Of a stretch of DNA of 64,000 nucleotides, positions 7,349 to 15,172 are shown one piece after another. This DNA comes from CALAED01 sp035765195 (lineage in GTDB: Bacteria; Actinomycetota; Actinomycetes; Streptosporangiales; Streptosporangiaceae). Numbering within the stretch: the stretch's first letter is position 1; each line of letters begins with the position of its first letter. The DNA lies in contig DASTYC010000025.1 in NCBI GenBank assembly GCA_035765195.1, positions 1 to 64,000 on the forward strand, written 5' to 3'. The notes beneath the pieces are model-generated. The model was not told where the DNA came from, searched no databases, and worked only from the letters and a program-made list of their open reading frames with translations. The position numbers and the translations under genes are program-made.

Positions 7349-8449
7349 ATGACGTCTGTCGACTTCGACATCCAGCTATCCGACCACCGCGTCACCGCGG
7401 CCGAACGGGAGCGAATGCTCGCGGCCCCAGGCTTCGGGCAGGTGTTCACCGACCACATGATCTCCATCCGGTGGACCGAGGAACGCGGCTGGCACGACGC
7501 GCGGCTGCAACCGTACGGGCCGCTGACGCTGGATCCGGCCACCCAGGTCTTCCACTACGGCCAGGAGCTGTTCGAGGGGTTGAAGGCCTACCGGCGCGCC
7601 GACGGGACGATCGTCGCGTTCCGGCCGTACGCGAACGCCGCGCGGTTCAACCGCTCCTGCGGCCGGATGGCCATGCCGCCGCTGCCCGAGGACACGTTCG
7701 TGCGGGCCATCGAACTGCTCGTCTCCACCGACCAGGAATGGGTGCCGACCGCCCCGGGCCACAGCCTCTACCTGCGGCCGTTCATGATCGCCACGCACCG
7801 TGGGCTCGGCGTGAACCGCCCTTCGCCCTCCTACCAGTTCCTGGTGATCGCCTCGCCGTCGGCCGCGTACTTCACCGGCGGCGTCACGCCCGTCTCGGTC
7901 TGGCTGTCGAAGGACTACACGCGCGCCGCGCCGGGCGGCACGGGCGCGGCCAAGTGCGGCGGCAACTACGCGGCCGCCTTCGTCGCGCAGGCACAGGCGG
8001 TGCAGGAGGGCTGCGACCAGGTCGTGTGGCTCGACGCGAACGAGCACCGCTGGGTCGAGGAGATGGGCGGCATGAACCTCTTCTTCGTCTACGGCTCCGG
8101 CGCCGACGCCAGGATGCTGACCCCCGCGCTCACCGGCACCCTGCTGCCCGGGGTCACCCGCGACTCGCTGCTCACCCTCGCCCCCGACCTCGGTATCCCG
8201 GCCGAGGAGGGGCGCATCTCGATCGAGGAATGGCAGGAGGGCAACGCCTCCGGGGAGCTCCGCGAGGTCTTCGCGTGCGGCACCGCCGCCGTCATCACCC
8301 CGGTCGGGCGGGTCAGAGGCCCCGACGGGGAGTGGCTCGTAGGGGCCGGCGAGCCCGGCGAGGTGACCATGCGGCTGCGCGAGGAACTGGTGGGCATCCA
8401 GTACGGCGAGCGGCCCGACCCGTACGGCTGGATCCACAAGATCGCCTAA
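7349..8449 (+). CDS. ilvE: Branched-chain amino acid aminotransferase
   Basis: 366 aa. Start ATG 7349 is chosen over 7295 because AAAGAGGA precedes it and the family begins MTxxxFxxxL. A PLP fold-type IV enzyme interconverting Leu/Ile/Val and their 2-oxo acids, the last step of branched-chain synthesis. Visible: QVFHYGQELFEGLKAYR, the substrate loop RPFMIATHRGLGV, the Schiff-base Lys in GAAKCGGNYAAA, EEMGGMNLFFVY and the cofactor phosphate region CGTAAVITPVGRV. Length is normal. It follows leuB by 186 nt and ends in a strong hairpin terminator, so the cimA unit downstream has its own leader. Confidence 0.97.
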   Translation: MTSVDFDIQLSDHRVTAAERERMLAAPGFGQVFTDHMISIRWTEERGWHDARLQPYGPLTLDPATQVFHYGQELFEGLKAYRRADGTIVAFRPYANAARFNRSCGRMAMPPLPEDTFVRAIELLVSTDQEWVPTAPGHSLYLRPFMIATHRGLGVNRPSPSYQFLVIASPSAAYFTGGVTPVSVWLSKDYTRAAPGGTGAAKCGGNYAAAFVAQAQAVQEGCDQVVWLDANEHRWVEEMGGMNLFFVYGSGADARMLTPALTGTLLPGVTRDSLLTLAPDLGIPAEEGRISIEEWQEGNASGELREVFACGTAAVITPVGRVRGPDGEWLVGAGEPGEVTMRLREELVGIQYGERPDPYGWIHKIA

Positions 8450-8453
8450 CACC

Positions 8454-8476
8454 CTTGGGGGGCTCAGCCCCCCAAG
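8454..8476 (+). terminator. Hairpin terminator after ilvE
   Basis: CTTGGGGGG (8454-8462) pairs with CCCCCCAAG (8468-8476) around a 5-nt loop, 4 nt after the ilvE stop codon. A perfect 9-bp GC-rich stem without a clear T-run, a typical actinobacterial terminator form. Farther on, at 8495-8580, GCGGCTTCGCCGC and GCGGCGAAGCCGC form a looser inverted repeat of unknown role. Confidence 0.75.
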
Positions 8477-8709
8477 TGCCCCCCGAAAGGCGTGGTGCGG
8501 CTTCGCCGCGCGGTCTTGCTGTTCCGCCCATGAGTCTCCTCGCCTGGCGGCTCGGATCATGGGCGGTGCGGCGAAGCCGCAGAACGGACAGACCCCCTGG
8601 GCTCTGCCTCATGAGAGGGCCCGGAGGGGGGCGGGGGTGGGCGGGGTGTCTCGGATGGTGAGACGTGATGTGCGGACGTTGCCGCACGTGTGACACACTT
8701 GCTTCCATC

Positions 8710-8754
8710 ATGCGTCCCAGCCTGAGCATTATCGGCTGGCGCGCCGGCAGTTAA
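8710..8754 (+). CDS. cimA leader peptide (isoleucine-rich attenuator ORF)
   Basis: A 14-codon ORF, MRPSLSIIGWRAGS, from ATG 8710 to TAA 8752-8754. It carries adjacent Ile codons ATT-ATC (8728-8733) in a peptide preceding the gene for an isoleucine-pathway enzyme. Its 3' codons form one arm of a hairpin and a true U-tract terminator follows 20 nt after the stop, the classical amino-acid attenuator layout. No strong ribosome site is visible; the message may start close to the ATG, and a clear -10 box was not found. GTGCGG/CCGCAC dyads (8670-8687) upstream could be an operator. Confidence 0.75.
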   Translation: MRPSLSIIGWRAGS

Positions 8755-8773
8755 CGGGACATCGCCGGCGCGC
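8739..8773 (+). promoter_or_regulatory. cimA attenuator: anti-terminator / pause hairpin
   Basis: GCGCGCCGGC at 8739-8748, inside the leader ORF, pairs perfectly with GCCGGCGCGC at 8764-8773, immediately before the terminator stem. A ribosome stalled on the Ile codons at 8728-8733 would cover the left arm. A second CCGGCGCG at 8809-8816, after the terminator, could compete for the same arm. The exact switching pairs need a folding calculation. Confidence 0.6.
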
Positions 8774-8808
8774 AGACCTCTCACGTCCGTGAGAGGTCTT
8801 TTGCTTTT
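8774..8808 (+). terminator. Intrinsic terminator in the cimA leader
   Basis: AGACCTCTCAC (8774-8784) and GTGAGAGGTCT (8789-8799) form an 11-bp stem with a GTCC loop, followed by TTTTGCTTTT. A T-rich tract is rare in GC-rich actinobacteria and marks a genuine Rho-independent stop. It sits only 33 nt before the cimA ATG and downstream of an Ile-Ile leader peptide, so it can only serve to regulate cimA. Confidence 0.88.
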
Positions 8809-8841
8809 CCGGCGCGGTCCACACCCTGAATGGAGAGCGTG

Positions 8842-10419
8842 ATGCTCGACGACGGATTCCACGTCTACGACACGACGCTGCGCGATGGTGCCCAGCAGGA
8901 AGGCCTGAACCTCACGGTGGCCGACAAGCTGGCCATCGCGCGGCACCTCGACGATCTCGGTGTGGGCTTCATCGAAGGCGGCTGGCCGGGCGCCAACCCC
9001 AAGGACACCGAATTCTTCCGCCGGGCTCTGACCGAGCTCGACCTCGAAAACGCGCAGCTCGCCGCGTTCGGCGCGACCCGCCGGGCCGGCGTGCGGGCCG
9101 CCGACGACCCCCTGGTGGCCGCCCTGCGCGAATCCGGTGCGCCGATCGTGACCCTTGTCGCCAAGAGCCACGACAGGCACGTCGAGCTGGCCCTCCGCAC
9201 GACGCTGGAGGAGAACCTCGCGATGATCCGCGACACGGTCTCCCATCTGCGTGCGGAGGGCCAACGTGTCTTTCTCGACGCCGAGCACTTCTTCGACGGC
9301 TACCGCGCCAACGCCGCCTACGCGCTGGAAGTCGTCCGGACGGCCGCCGAGGCCGGCGCCGACGTGATCGCGCTGTGCGACACCAACGGCGGCATGCTGC
9401 CCGACGAGCTGGCCGACGTGGTGGCCGCGGTCGCCGAGACCGGCGCCCGCGTCGGCATCCACTGCCACGACGACTCCGGCTGCGCCGTCGCCAACACCCT
9501 CGCGGCGGTCACGGCCGGCGCCACCCACGTGCAGGGCTGCGCCAACGGGTACGGCGAGCGCAGCGGCAACGCCAACCTGTTCACCGTCGTCGGCAACCTT
9601 CAGCTCAAGCGCGGCATGCGGCTGGTCAGCGACCAGCAGATGAGCGAGCTGACCCGGGTCGCGCACGCGATCTCCGAGGTGACCAACGTGACGCCGAGCT
9701 CGCAGCAGCCGTACGTGGGGCTGTCGGCGTTCACCCACAAGGCGGGCCTGCACGCGTCGGCCGTCAAGGTCGACCCGGATCTCTACCAGCACATCCGGCC
9801 GGAGCGGGTGGGCAACGACATGCGGATGCTCGTCTCCAGCATGGCCGGCCGCGCCTCGGTCGAGCTGAAGGGCCGCGAGCTGGGCTATGACCTGTCCGGC
9901 GAGAAGTCCAAGCGCGTCGTGGACCGGGTCAAGGAACTGGAGGCGCACGGGTACACCTTCGAGGCCGCCGACGCCTCGTTCGAGCTGCTGCTGCGCGACG
10001 AGCTGTCGGGCGAGCGCCGCCGGCACTTCGAGGTCGAGTCGTGGCGGGCCATCGTCGAGCGGCGCCCGGACGGCGGGCTGGTCAGCGAGGCCACCGTCAA
10101 GCTGTACGCCAAAGGGGAGCGCATCGTCGCCACCGGCGAGGGAAACGGCCCGGTCAACGCGCTCGACAAGGCGCTGCGGCTGGCGCTCGAGCGGCTCTAC
10201 CCGGAGCTGGCCAGGCTGGAGCTGGTCGACTACAAGGTGCGCATCCTGGAGGGCTCGCACGGCACCGGCGCGGTCACGCGGGTGCTGATCGAGTCCGGCG
10301 ACGGAGACACCGAGTGGAGCACGGTCGGGGTCGACGAGAACATCATCGCCGCGTCATGGCAGGCGCTCGAAGAGGCCGTCACGTACTGCCTGCTGCGGGC
10401 CGGCCACGAGCCCGACTGA
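8842..10419 (+). CDS. cimA: (R)-citramalate synthase
   Basis: 525 aa from ATG 8842 (GGAGAG 4 nt upstream); ATG 8830 in frame is an alternative adding four residues. Condenses pyruvate with acetyl-CoA to citramalate, a threonine-independent entry to isoleucine. The HMGL-like TIM barrel opens with YDTTLRDGAQQEGLNLTVADK, has GFIEGGWPGANPKDTEFF and the metal-binding GIHCHDDSGCAVANTLAAV, and is followed by the helical linker and the LeuA allosteric dimer domain (about 400-525). NPKDTEFF and overall length separate it from 2-isopropylmalate synthase. A leader peptide, hairpin and terminator directly upstream show control by isoleucine supply. Confidence 0.93.
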   Translation: MLDDGFHVYDTTLRDGAQQEGLNLTVADKLAIARHLDDLGVGFIEGGWPGANPKDTEFFRRALTELDLENAQLAAFGATRRAGVRAADDPLVAALRESGAPIVTLVAKSHDRHVELALRTTLEENLAMIRDTVSHLRAEGQRVFLDAEHFFDGYRANAAYALEVVRTAAEAGADVIALCDTNGGMLPDELADVVAAVAETGARVGIHCHDDSGCAVANTLAAVTAGATHVQGCANGYGERSGNANLFTVVGNLQLKRGMRLVSDQQMSELTRVAHAISEVTNVTPSSQQPYVGLSAFTHKAGLHASAVKVDPDLYQHIRPERVGNDMRMLVSSMAGRASVELKGRELGYDLSGEKSKRVVDRVKELEAHGYTFEAADASFELLLRDELSGERRRHFEVESWRAIVERRPDGGLVSEATVKLYAKGERIVATGEGNGPVNALDKALRLALERLYPELARLELVDYKVRILEGSHGTGAVTRVLIESGDGDTEWSTVGVDENIIAASWQALEEAVTYCLLRAGHEPD

Positions 10420-10459
10420 GCGGGCGGCTGGGGCGCCGCGAAGTGGGTAAGAGAGCCGG

Positions 10460-10771
10460 ATGAGCGCAGCAGCGGAGAACGAGAACACACCGGCCGAGAC
10501 CGTGGCCGACAACGCGGCGATGGACCGGTATGAGATCAAGACCGACGGTCAGGTCCTCGGGTTCGCCGCCTACCGGACGCGGCCCGACGGTGCGGTCGTC
10601 TTCACCCACACCGAGATCGACGGCGCCCACGAGGGGCAGGGCCTCGGCAGCAGGCTCGCGCGGGGAGCCCTGGAGGACATCCAGGCCGCAGGGGGCTCCG
10701 TGGTGCCGCGCTGCCCGTTCATCAAGGGCTACATCGACCGGCACCCCGAGTTCCAGGGCCTCATCCGGTAG
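10460..10771 (+). CDS. Small GNAT-family N-acetyltransferase (YjdJ-like)
   Basis: 103 aa. A short acetyltransferase of the compact GNAT type: strand pair VLGFAAYRTRPDGAVVFTHTEID, the acetyl-CoA loop GQGLGSRLARGALEDIQAAG and the conserved tail CPFIKGYIDRHPEFQGLI. Members are about 90-110 aa and their substrates are unknown. The first 20 residues look disordered; ATG 10520 (MDRYEIKTDG) is a possible shorter start. It lies 40 nt after cimA on the same strand and may be co-transcribed, though the pairing has no obvious metabolic logic. Confidence 0.85.
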   Translation: MSAAAENENTPAETVADNAAMDRYEIKTDGQVLGFAAYRTRPDGAVVFTHTEIDGAHEGQGLGSRLARGALEDIQAAGGSVVPRCPFIKGYIDRHPEFQGLIR

Positions 10772-10795
10772 CCGCGCCCGCCGCACCTCGCGGCG

Positions 10796-11152
10796 TCAGG
10801 TCTGCTGCGGCTCGGCTGTCTGGACGACCTCGAACGACCACAGCTCGGCGGCGCCGGCGGCCGGGCCGCCATGCCCGTGGCCGTGCCCATGACCGGCGTC
10901 CGCCGCCTCGCGGGCGGCCTGGGCGTGTCCCTGCTGGAACGCCTGGCTCTGGGTCCACCGCTGGAAGTCCTCCTCGCTGCGCCAGCGGGTGTAGACGAGG
11001 TAGCGATCGGTGCCCTCCACCGGGCGTAGCAGCTCGAACCCCTCGAAACCCTCGGCGGAGTCGACGAGTCCCGCTCGCGCGGCGAACCGGCGCTCCAGCT
11101 CCTCGCGCATCTCGGCGCCCACCGACAGTACGTTGATCTTGACGACGCTCAT
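10796..11152 (-). CDS. Antibiotic biosynthesis monooxygenase (HmoA-like) protein with His-rich loop
   Basis: 118 aa; start ATG 11150-11152 with GAGAGG 9 nt upstream. The dimeric ferredoxin-like alpha/beta barrel is recognisable from MSVVKINVLSV, GFEGFELLRPVEGTDRYLVYTRWRSEEDFQRW and the C-terminal strand ELWSFEVVQTAE. HmoA/IsdG relatives degrade heme; others oxidise polyketides. Unusual is an insertion with DAGHGHGHGHGGPA between the last helix and strand, a metal-binding His/Gly run. It sits 63 nt after cbtA, apparently last in a cobalamin-riboswitch operon, so a role in cobalt or corrinoid handling is possible but unproven. Confidence 0.82.
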   Translation of the reverse strand: MSVVKINVLSVGAEMREELERRFAARAGLVDSAEGFEGFELLRPVEGTDRYLVYTRWRSEEDFQRWTQSQAFQQGHAQAAREAADAGHGHGHGHGGPAAGAAELWSFEVVQTAEPQQT

Positions 11153-11215
11153 GGCTCCCATCCTCTCGCGTGCTCCGGCGGGCCCCGGCACAGGGACACG
11201 CACAGCGGCGGGGGG

Positions 11216-11977
11216 CTACGGGGCCGAAGCTGTGGAGACGGGCGGGCTCGCCGGATCCGCCGAGCGTGCCGAGGCGGCGGCGCGCAGCCCGAGGGCGCCG
11301 AAGGCCACGCCCAGGCTCGCCCACAACAGCACCGACGCCGCGGCCGACAGCATCCGGAAGTCCCAGAGCAGCCGGGCCGGCACGTCCACCGGATCGGGAT
11401 TGTCCGGCAGCAGGAACAGCACGGCGAGCCCGGCGATCACGACGCCCGCGCCTGCGCCCTGCCGTACCGGGGGAGCGGCCCGATCGAGCTGGGAGTACAC
11501 GCGCCACGCGACGACGACGGCCGCCGCCCCGATCGCGATCGCGCCCAGCCACGAGGCCGTCCGCAGCCCCACGGTGGCTTCGTCGCCCACTCCGGGCGGG
11601 TTGGCGGGGTAGCGCAGGAACGGCAGCAGCCAGATGCCGAGCAGCCCGGCGCCGGCCAGCGCGAGCGACCGCTCCCAGGGGCGGCCGTCCGGATCACGGC
11701 GGTGCAGCGCCGCGTACACGACGGCGAACAGCACGCCGAGCGCGACGCCGGCGATCACGGAGGCGCCGATCAGGCCCAGATGCTGCTGGGTCCGGGTGAA
11801 GACCTCTTCGGTGTGCTCGTGTCCGTCCGCGGCGTGGCGGGCGGCCTCGAGCCGGACCGCGCGATCCATGATGGGCTCGGCCAGCAGATAGGAGAATCCG
11901 CCGGCGAGCAATCCGCCCAGGCCGCCGGCCGCGGCTCCGCGGCCGAGCAATCGGGGCAGCGTAGTCGATGTCGGCAT
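11216..11977 (-). CDS. cbtA: CbtA-family cobalt transporter subunit
   Basis: 253 aa. Integral membrane protein with about five to six hydrophobic spans; the N-terminal span GAAAGGLGGLLAGGFSYLLAEPIMDRAV and the acidic/His loop DGHEHTEEVFTRTQQH match CbtA, the predicted multi-span subunit of B12-regulated cobalt uptake. Further spans are LGLIGASVIAGVALGVLFAVV, LGAIAIGAAAVVVAWRVY and GVVIAGLAVLFLLP. It begins 22 nt after cbtB, which lies under a cobalamin riboswitch, as is standard for this pair. No ATPase partner is nearby, which is normal for Cbt systems. CbtA is predicted, not biochemically certain, to carry cobalt. Confidence 0.9.
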   Translation of the reverse strand: MPTSTTLPRLLGRGAAAGGLGGLLAGGFSYLLAEPIMDRAVRLEAARHAADGHEHTEEVFTRTQQHLGLIGASVIAGVALGVLFAVVYAALHRRDPDGRPWERSLALAGAGLLGIWLLPFLRYPANPPGVGDEATVGLRTASWLGAIAIGAAAVVVAWRVYSQLDRAAPPVRQGAGAGVVIAGLAVLFLLPDNPDPVDVPARLLWDFRMLSAAASVLLWASLGVAFGALGLRAAASARSADPASPPVSTASAP

Positions 11978-11999
11978 CGTTGCGATGGCGCGTCGTCGA

Positions 12000-12200
12000 T
12001 CAGTGGCAGGGTGCCCCGAACAGATGCCGGCCGTCGTGCGCGAGCTCGTGCAGGAAGGTGTTCTGCCCGAAGAACACGGCGTACAGGGTCAACAGCGCGA
12101 GCGCGATCGCGAACGCGGTGATGGCGATGGTCCGCGGCCGCAGGAGCGGGTGGGCCTCGGTCCGCGTCGCGTGGGTCGTCGGCAGTGCCGAGCTCGACAT
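12000..12200 (-). CDS. cbtB: CbtB-family cobalt transporter small subunit
   Basis: 66 aa, start ATG 12198-12200 with GAGGAG upstream. A single transmembrane span (AITAFAIALALLTLYAVFFG) is followed by the conserved C-terminal QNTFLHELAHDGRHLFGAPCH, whose His residues and Cys are the probable cobalt-binding site of CbtB. It is the first gene after the cobalamin riboswitch and is followed by cbtA. The N-terminal 25 residues are polar and likely cytoplasmic. Length is normal for the family. Confidence 0.92.
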   Translation of the reverse strand: MSSSALPTTHATRTEAHPLLRPRTIAITAFAIALALLTLYAVFFGQNTFLHELAHDGRHLFGAPCH

Positions 12201-12242
12201 GGCGAATCTCCTCACGGGGTACACACGCCCCGGTACAGGAGG

Positions 12243-12395
12243 ACAACGGGTCAGTGTCCTGACTCCCAGATCGCTGCTTCCCGCTGACCTTCCAGTGCGC
12301 GGCACCGTGGTCGTCGGCGCGGGATGCTCCCTGGTCACAGTGGCGGGACCGTCCTGGAATCGCACCAGCTTCCTGCGCACCGTCGCCTCGGATGT
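12243..12395 (-). promoter_or_regulatory. Cobalamin riboswitch upstream of cbtB
   Basis: On the minus strand the region contains the B12 box GCCACTG (plus coordinates 12338-12344) in the context GGTCCCGCCACTGTGA, preceded by the AAGCTGGTGCGATTCCAG stem-loop and followed by GGGAAGCAGCG and the closing GGAGTCAGGACACTGACCC. These are the conserved core elements of the adenosylcobalamin riboswitch. Its 3' end is about 40 nt before cbtB. High cobalamin would shut off the transporter. Boundaries are approximate. Confidence 0.92.
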
Positions 12396-12543
12396 GAACT
12401 TGTCGTACCGAGCGTCCCGCCTGGGACGGACCACGTCAAGTTTGGGTTGGATGTCCGGCGTCGGATGGTCATGTACGCGAACTTGAGCGGCCCGGGCGTC
12501 GTCTGATCGGGTGAAACCTCGTTAACGGGAAAAAGGGGGCGCC

Positions 12544-13407
12544 GTGGACGGTGAGAGGTCTGTGCCTCCGGCCGGTCAGGACGGCGGGTACGTGCCGCCG
12601 GACCTGGTGTCGACGCAGCGGTTCTGGGCCATCCCGGGCCCGGCATCGCCGCCTCCGGCGCCCGGCCGAGCGCCGGCGGGGGACGCCGGGTCCGCCCCGG
12701 CGGACGAGCGGGTGGTCCCCCCCGAGGACGTGCTGGTGACCCGGCCCGGAGCCAACGGTGCCCTACCGGTCCCGATGGCGGCCGCCGCGCCGCCGCGGCT
12801 GCCCTCATCGGCGCCCGCTCCGCCGCAGGAGCCGGCGATGCCGGGCCCGTCCCGCCCGGGCTCCGCGCGCAAGCCGAGGGCGAGCAAGCACATCATAGCC
12901 GCGACGGCGGCGGCGATCGGCGTGGTCGCCATCGGTGCGGGCGTCTCCGCGCTGTGGCCGGCCGCGGACTCGGCCAAGCCGGCCGCGTCCGGCGACGGCA
13001 CGTCGTCGGCCTCGGCGCCGGCCAGGACGCAGCGCGGCGGGCCTTCTCCCGGGGGCACCGCACAGACGGCCCCCACCGGCGGGTCCGCCGCCGAGCCGCT
13101 CACGCGCGGCCGCGTTGTCTCCTACGCGACGACGACACGCGAGCAGGGCTACTTCGAGGGCGTGCTGACGCTCACCAACCGTACGGGCGCGCCGCTGGGC
13201 GCCTGGCAGGTGTCGTTCACCTATCCCGGCGCGTACGTCAAGAGCGTCTGGGGCGGTGTGCTGGTGCGCGCCGGCAGCACCGCCACCATCAGCGGCACGG
13301 CCGGTGCCGGTTCGATCCCGGTCGGCGGGACGGTGCGGGTCAAGTTCGGTGCCGCCGGAACCCCGTCGGCTCCGCGCGGCTGCACGTTGAACGGCGGTCC
13401 GTGCTGA
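12544..13407 (+). CDS. Membrane-anchored protein with C-terminal CBM2-like domain
   Basis: 287 aa, GTG start. Residues 1-115 are Pro/Ala-rich and disordered, a single span (HIIAATAAAIGVVAIGAGVSALW, about 118-140) follows, then a Ser/Pro/Gly linker, then a roughly 95-residue C-terminal beta domain: GYFEGVLTLTNRTGAPLGAWQVSF through SVWGGVLVRAG and PVGGTVRVKF to a terminal Cys in CTLNGGPC. This follows the family 2 carbohydrate-binding fold. With no signal peptide the protein should be type II, the CBM-like domain outside. No catalytic domain is present, so it may bind cell-wall or extracellular polysaccharide. Function is unassigned. Confidence 0.72.
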   Translation: MDGERSVPPAGQDGGYVPPDLVSTQRFWAIPGPASPPPAPGRAPAGDAGSAPADERVVPPEDVLVTRPGANGALPVPMAAAAPPRLPSSAPAPPQEPAMPGPSRPGSARKPRASKHIIAATAAAIGVVAIGAGVSALWPAADSAKPAASGDGTSSASAPARTQRGGPSPGGTAQTAPTGGSAAEPLTRGRVVSYATTTREQGYFEGVLTLTNRTGAPLGAWQVSFTYPGAYVKSVWGGVLVRAGSTATISGTAGAGSIPVGGTVRVKFGAAGTPSAPRGCTLNGGPC

Positions 13408-13427
13408 GGCCGCAGCACTCTCGCCAC

Positions 13428-13433
13428 TAGGCT
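13428..13433 (+). promoter_or_regulatory. -10 box of leaderless FAH-family gene
   Basis: TAGGCT ends 7 nt before the ATG at 13441, so transcription should start at or next to the start codon. No ribosome site is present between them, supporting a leaderless mRNA and that start. Confidence 0.55.
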
Positions 13434-13440
13434 CGGGGGC

Positions 13441-14205
13441 ATGCGCATCGCACGGTTCTCCACGGCCGAGGGGGTCTTCTTCGGCGCGGTCGAGGGCGAG
13501 ACGGTGGCCGCCATCGACGCTCACCCGTTCGGCGAGCTGCGTTTCACGGGCAGGCGGTTCGCGCTGGCCGACGTGCGGCTGGTCGCCCCGATCCTGCCCA
13601 GCAAGGTCGTCGCCATCGGCAAGAACTATGCCGGGCATGTGCGCGAGATGGGCGGCGAGGCGCCCGCCGAGCCGGTGATCTTCATGAAGCCGTCGACGTC
13701 GGTCATCGGGCCGCGCGAGCCGATCAGCTACCCGCGGAAGCTGTCGGACCGGGTCGACTACGAGGGTGAGCTGGCCATAGTGATCGGCCGGCTGTGCCGC
13801 GACGTGCCGGTGGAGCGGAGCGCCGAGGTCGTGCTCGGTTACACGTGCGCCAACGACGTCACGGCGCGGGACCTGCAGCGGCGCGACGGCCAATGGACGA
13901 GGAGCAAGGGCTTCGACACGTTCTGTCCGCTGGGTCCGTGGATCGAGACCGAGGCCGACCCCGCCGACCTGGCCATCACGACGAAGGTGAACGGAGAGGT
14001 ACGCCAGGACTCGCGCACCTCGCTCCTGCTGCACAACGTGCCGACGCTGATCTCCTACGTCAGCCAGGTGATGACCCTGCTGCCCGGCGACGTCATCTTG
14101 ACCGGCACGCCGGCCGGCATCGGCCCGCTGGAGATCGGGGACGAGGTCGAGGTGACGATCGAGTCCATCGGCGCGCTCGGCAACCCGGTCGTCGCCGCCG
14201 AATGA
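13441..14205 (+). CDS. Fumarylacetoacetate hydrolase-family protein
   Basis: 254 aa, full length for bacterial FAH-domain proteins. Family motifs: KVVAIGKNYAGHVREMGG, PVIFMKPSTSVIGPREPI, the metal-ligand run VDYEGELAIVIG, GYTCANDVTARDLQ and LLPGDVILTGTPAGIGPLEIGDEVEVTIE. Members hydrolyse or decarboxylate 2-oxo acids or acylpyruvates with Mg2+/Mn2+; the exact substrate cannot be told. A gene of this type next to gltX, tRNA-Gln and tRNA-Glu is common in actinobacteria; here gltX is absent and a DUF2461 gene follows. The mRNA is probably leaderless. Confidence 0.92.
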   Translation: MRIARFSTAEGVFFGAVEGETVAAIDAHPFGELRFTGRRFALADVRLVAPILPSKVVAIGKNYAGHVREMGGEAPAEPVIFMKPSTSVIGPREPISYPRKLSDRVDYEGELAIVIGRLCRDVPVERSAEVVLGYTCANDVTARDLQRRDGQWTRSKGFDTFCPLGPWIETEADPADLAITTKVNGEVRQDSRTSLLLHNVPTLISYVSQVMTLLPGDVILTGTPAGIGPLEIGDEVEVTIESIGALGNPVVAAE

Positions 14206-14246
14206 CTTTCGGCGTGTCCGGCGGAGGCCCGTCGTATCGTCGACCT

Positions 14247-14879
14247 ATGGGTTTCAGCGGCTTTTGTGACGAGGCGTTCGAGTTCTACGAGGGCCTGCTG
14301 GCGGACAACACCAAGACGTACTGGACGGCGCACAAGGCCGACTACGAACAGTACGTGCGCGCACCGATGATCGAGCTCCTCGAGGCGCTCGAGCCGGAGT
14401 TCGGCCCGGCGCGGCTGTTCCGCCCCTACCGTGACGTGCGCTTCAGCAAGGACAAGTCGCCGTACAAGACCCAGCAGGGCGCGCACACCGACCAGGGCTA
14501 CTACTGCGCGATAGACGCCGACGGATTGATGGTCGCGGCGGGCATGTACGGGCCCAGCCCCGACCAGCTACGCCGCTACCGCGCCGCGGTCGACGCCGCC
14601 GGCCCCGGCCGGGCACTGGCCGAGATCGTCGAGCGGCTGCGCGCCGACGGCTTCCAGATCGCGGGCGACCGGATGAAGACGCGGCCGCGCGGCGTCGCCG
14701 AAGACCACCCGCGGCTCGACCTGCTGCGGCACCGCTCCCTGTACGCCCACGTCGGCTGGCCGCCCGACGACTGGGTGCGCACGCCCGAGGTCGCCACCCG
14801 CGTACGCGACGCCTGGCGGGGGCTCCGCCCCCTCGTCGAGTGGGTGAACGAGCACATCGGCCCCGCCGACCAGCAATGA
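14247..14879 (+). CDS. DUF2461-family protein
   Basis: 210 aa. Start ATG 14247 is supported by family alignment (MGFSGFCDEAFEFYEGLLADNTK) and a -10 box TATCGT (14235-14240) 6 nt before it, so leaderless; ATG 14202, overlapping the previous stop codon, would add 15 residues. Conserved DUF2461 features: the N-terminal FYEGLxADNxKxYW, then LFRPYRDVRFSKDKSPYKT and GYYCAIDADGLMVAAGMYGPSPDQLRRYR. Soluble, with no signal peptide. The biochemical role of the family is unknown. It occupies the place between the FAH gene and tRNA-Gln where gltX is usually found. Confidence 0.88.
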   Translation: MGFSGFCDEAFEFYEGLLADNTKTYWTAHKADYEQYVRAPMIELLEALEPEFGPARLFRPYRDVRFSKDKSPYKTQQGAHTDQGYYCAIDADGLMVAAGMYGPSPDQLRRYRAAVDAAGPGRALAEIVERLRADGFQIAGDRMKTRPRGVAEDHPRLDLLRHRSLYAHVGWPPDDWVRTPEVATRVRDAWRGLRPLVEWVNEHIGPADQQ

Positions 14880-14969
14880 TGACCGGCCGATCGAATCGTT
14901 TTGGTCCGGCTCCCGGGGTCCGGTATCCTCACTGAGTCGTAAGCGGGCCCACGGCCCTGCTTACCGCCC

Positions 14970-15041
14970 TGGGGTATGGTGTAATCGGCAGCACGAGTGA
15001 CTCTGGTTCACTTAGTCTAGGTTCGAGTCCTGGTACCCCAG
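14970..15041 (+). tRNA. tRNA-Gln (CTG)
   Basis: 72 nt. Acceptor arms TGGGGTA/TACCCCA with discriminator G, D-loop with GTGTAATCGGCAGCA, anticodon loop reading CTG within GACTCTGGTTC, and T-arm GGTTCGAGTCC. The CCA end is not encoded. It stands alone ahead of tRNA-Glu on the same strand. Confidence 0.95.
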
Positions 15042-15172
15042 CTGGGTCGCCCGAGTCGTTGGGTCGGCCCCTTTCTCCTGTCCCCCGGGACCGCGTCCAG
15101 TCCGCTCCGGCCGTCCGGTAAAGTGGGCGTCGCCCACCCGGGAGATCGCAACGGGAAAGCGCAATGAGTCCG

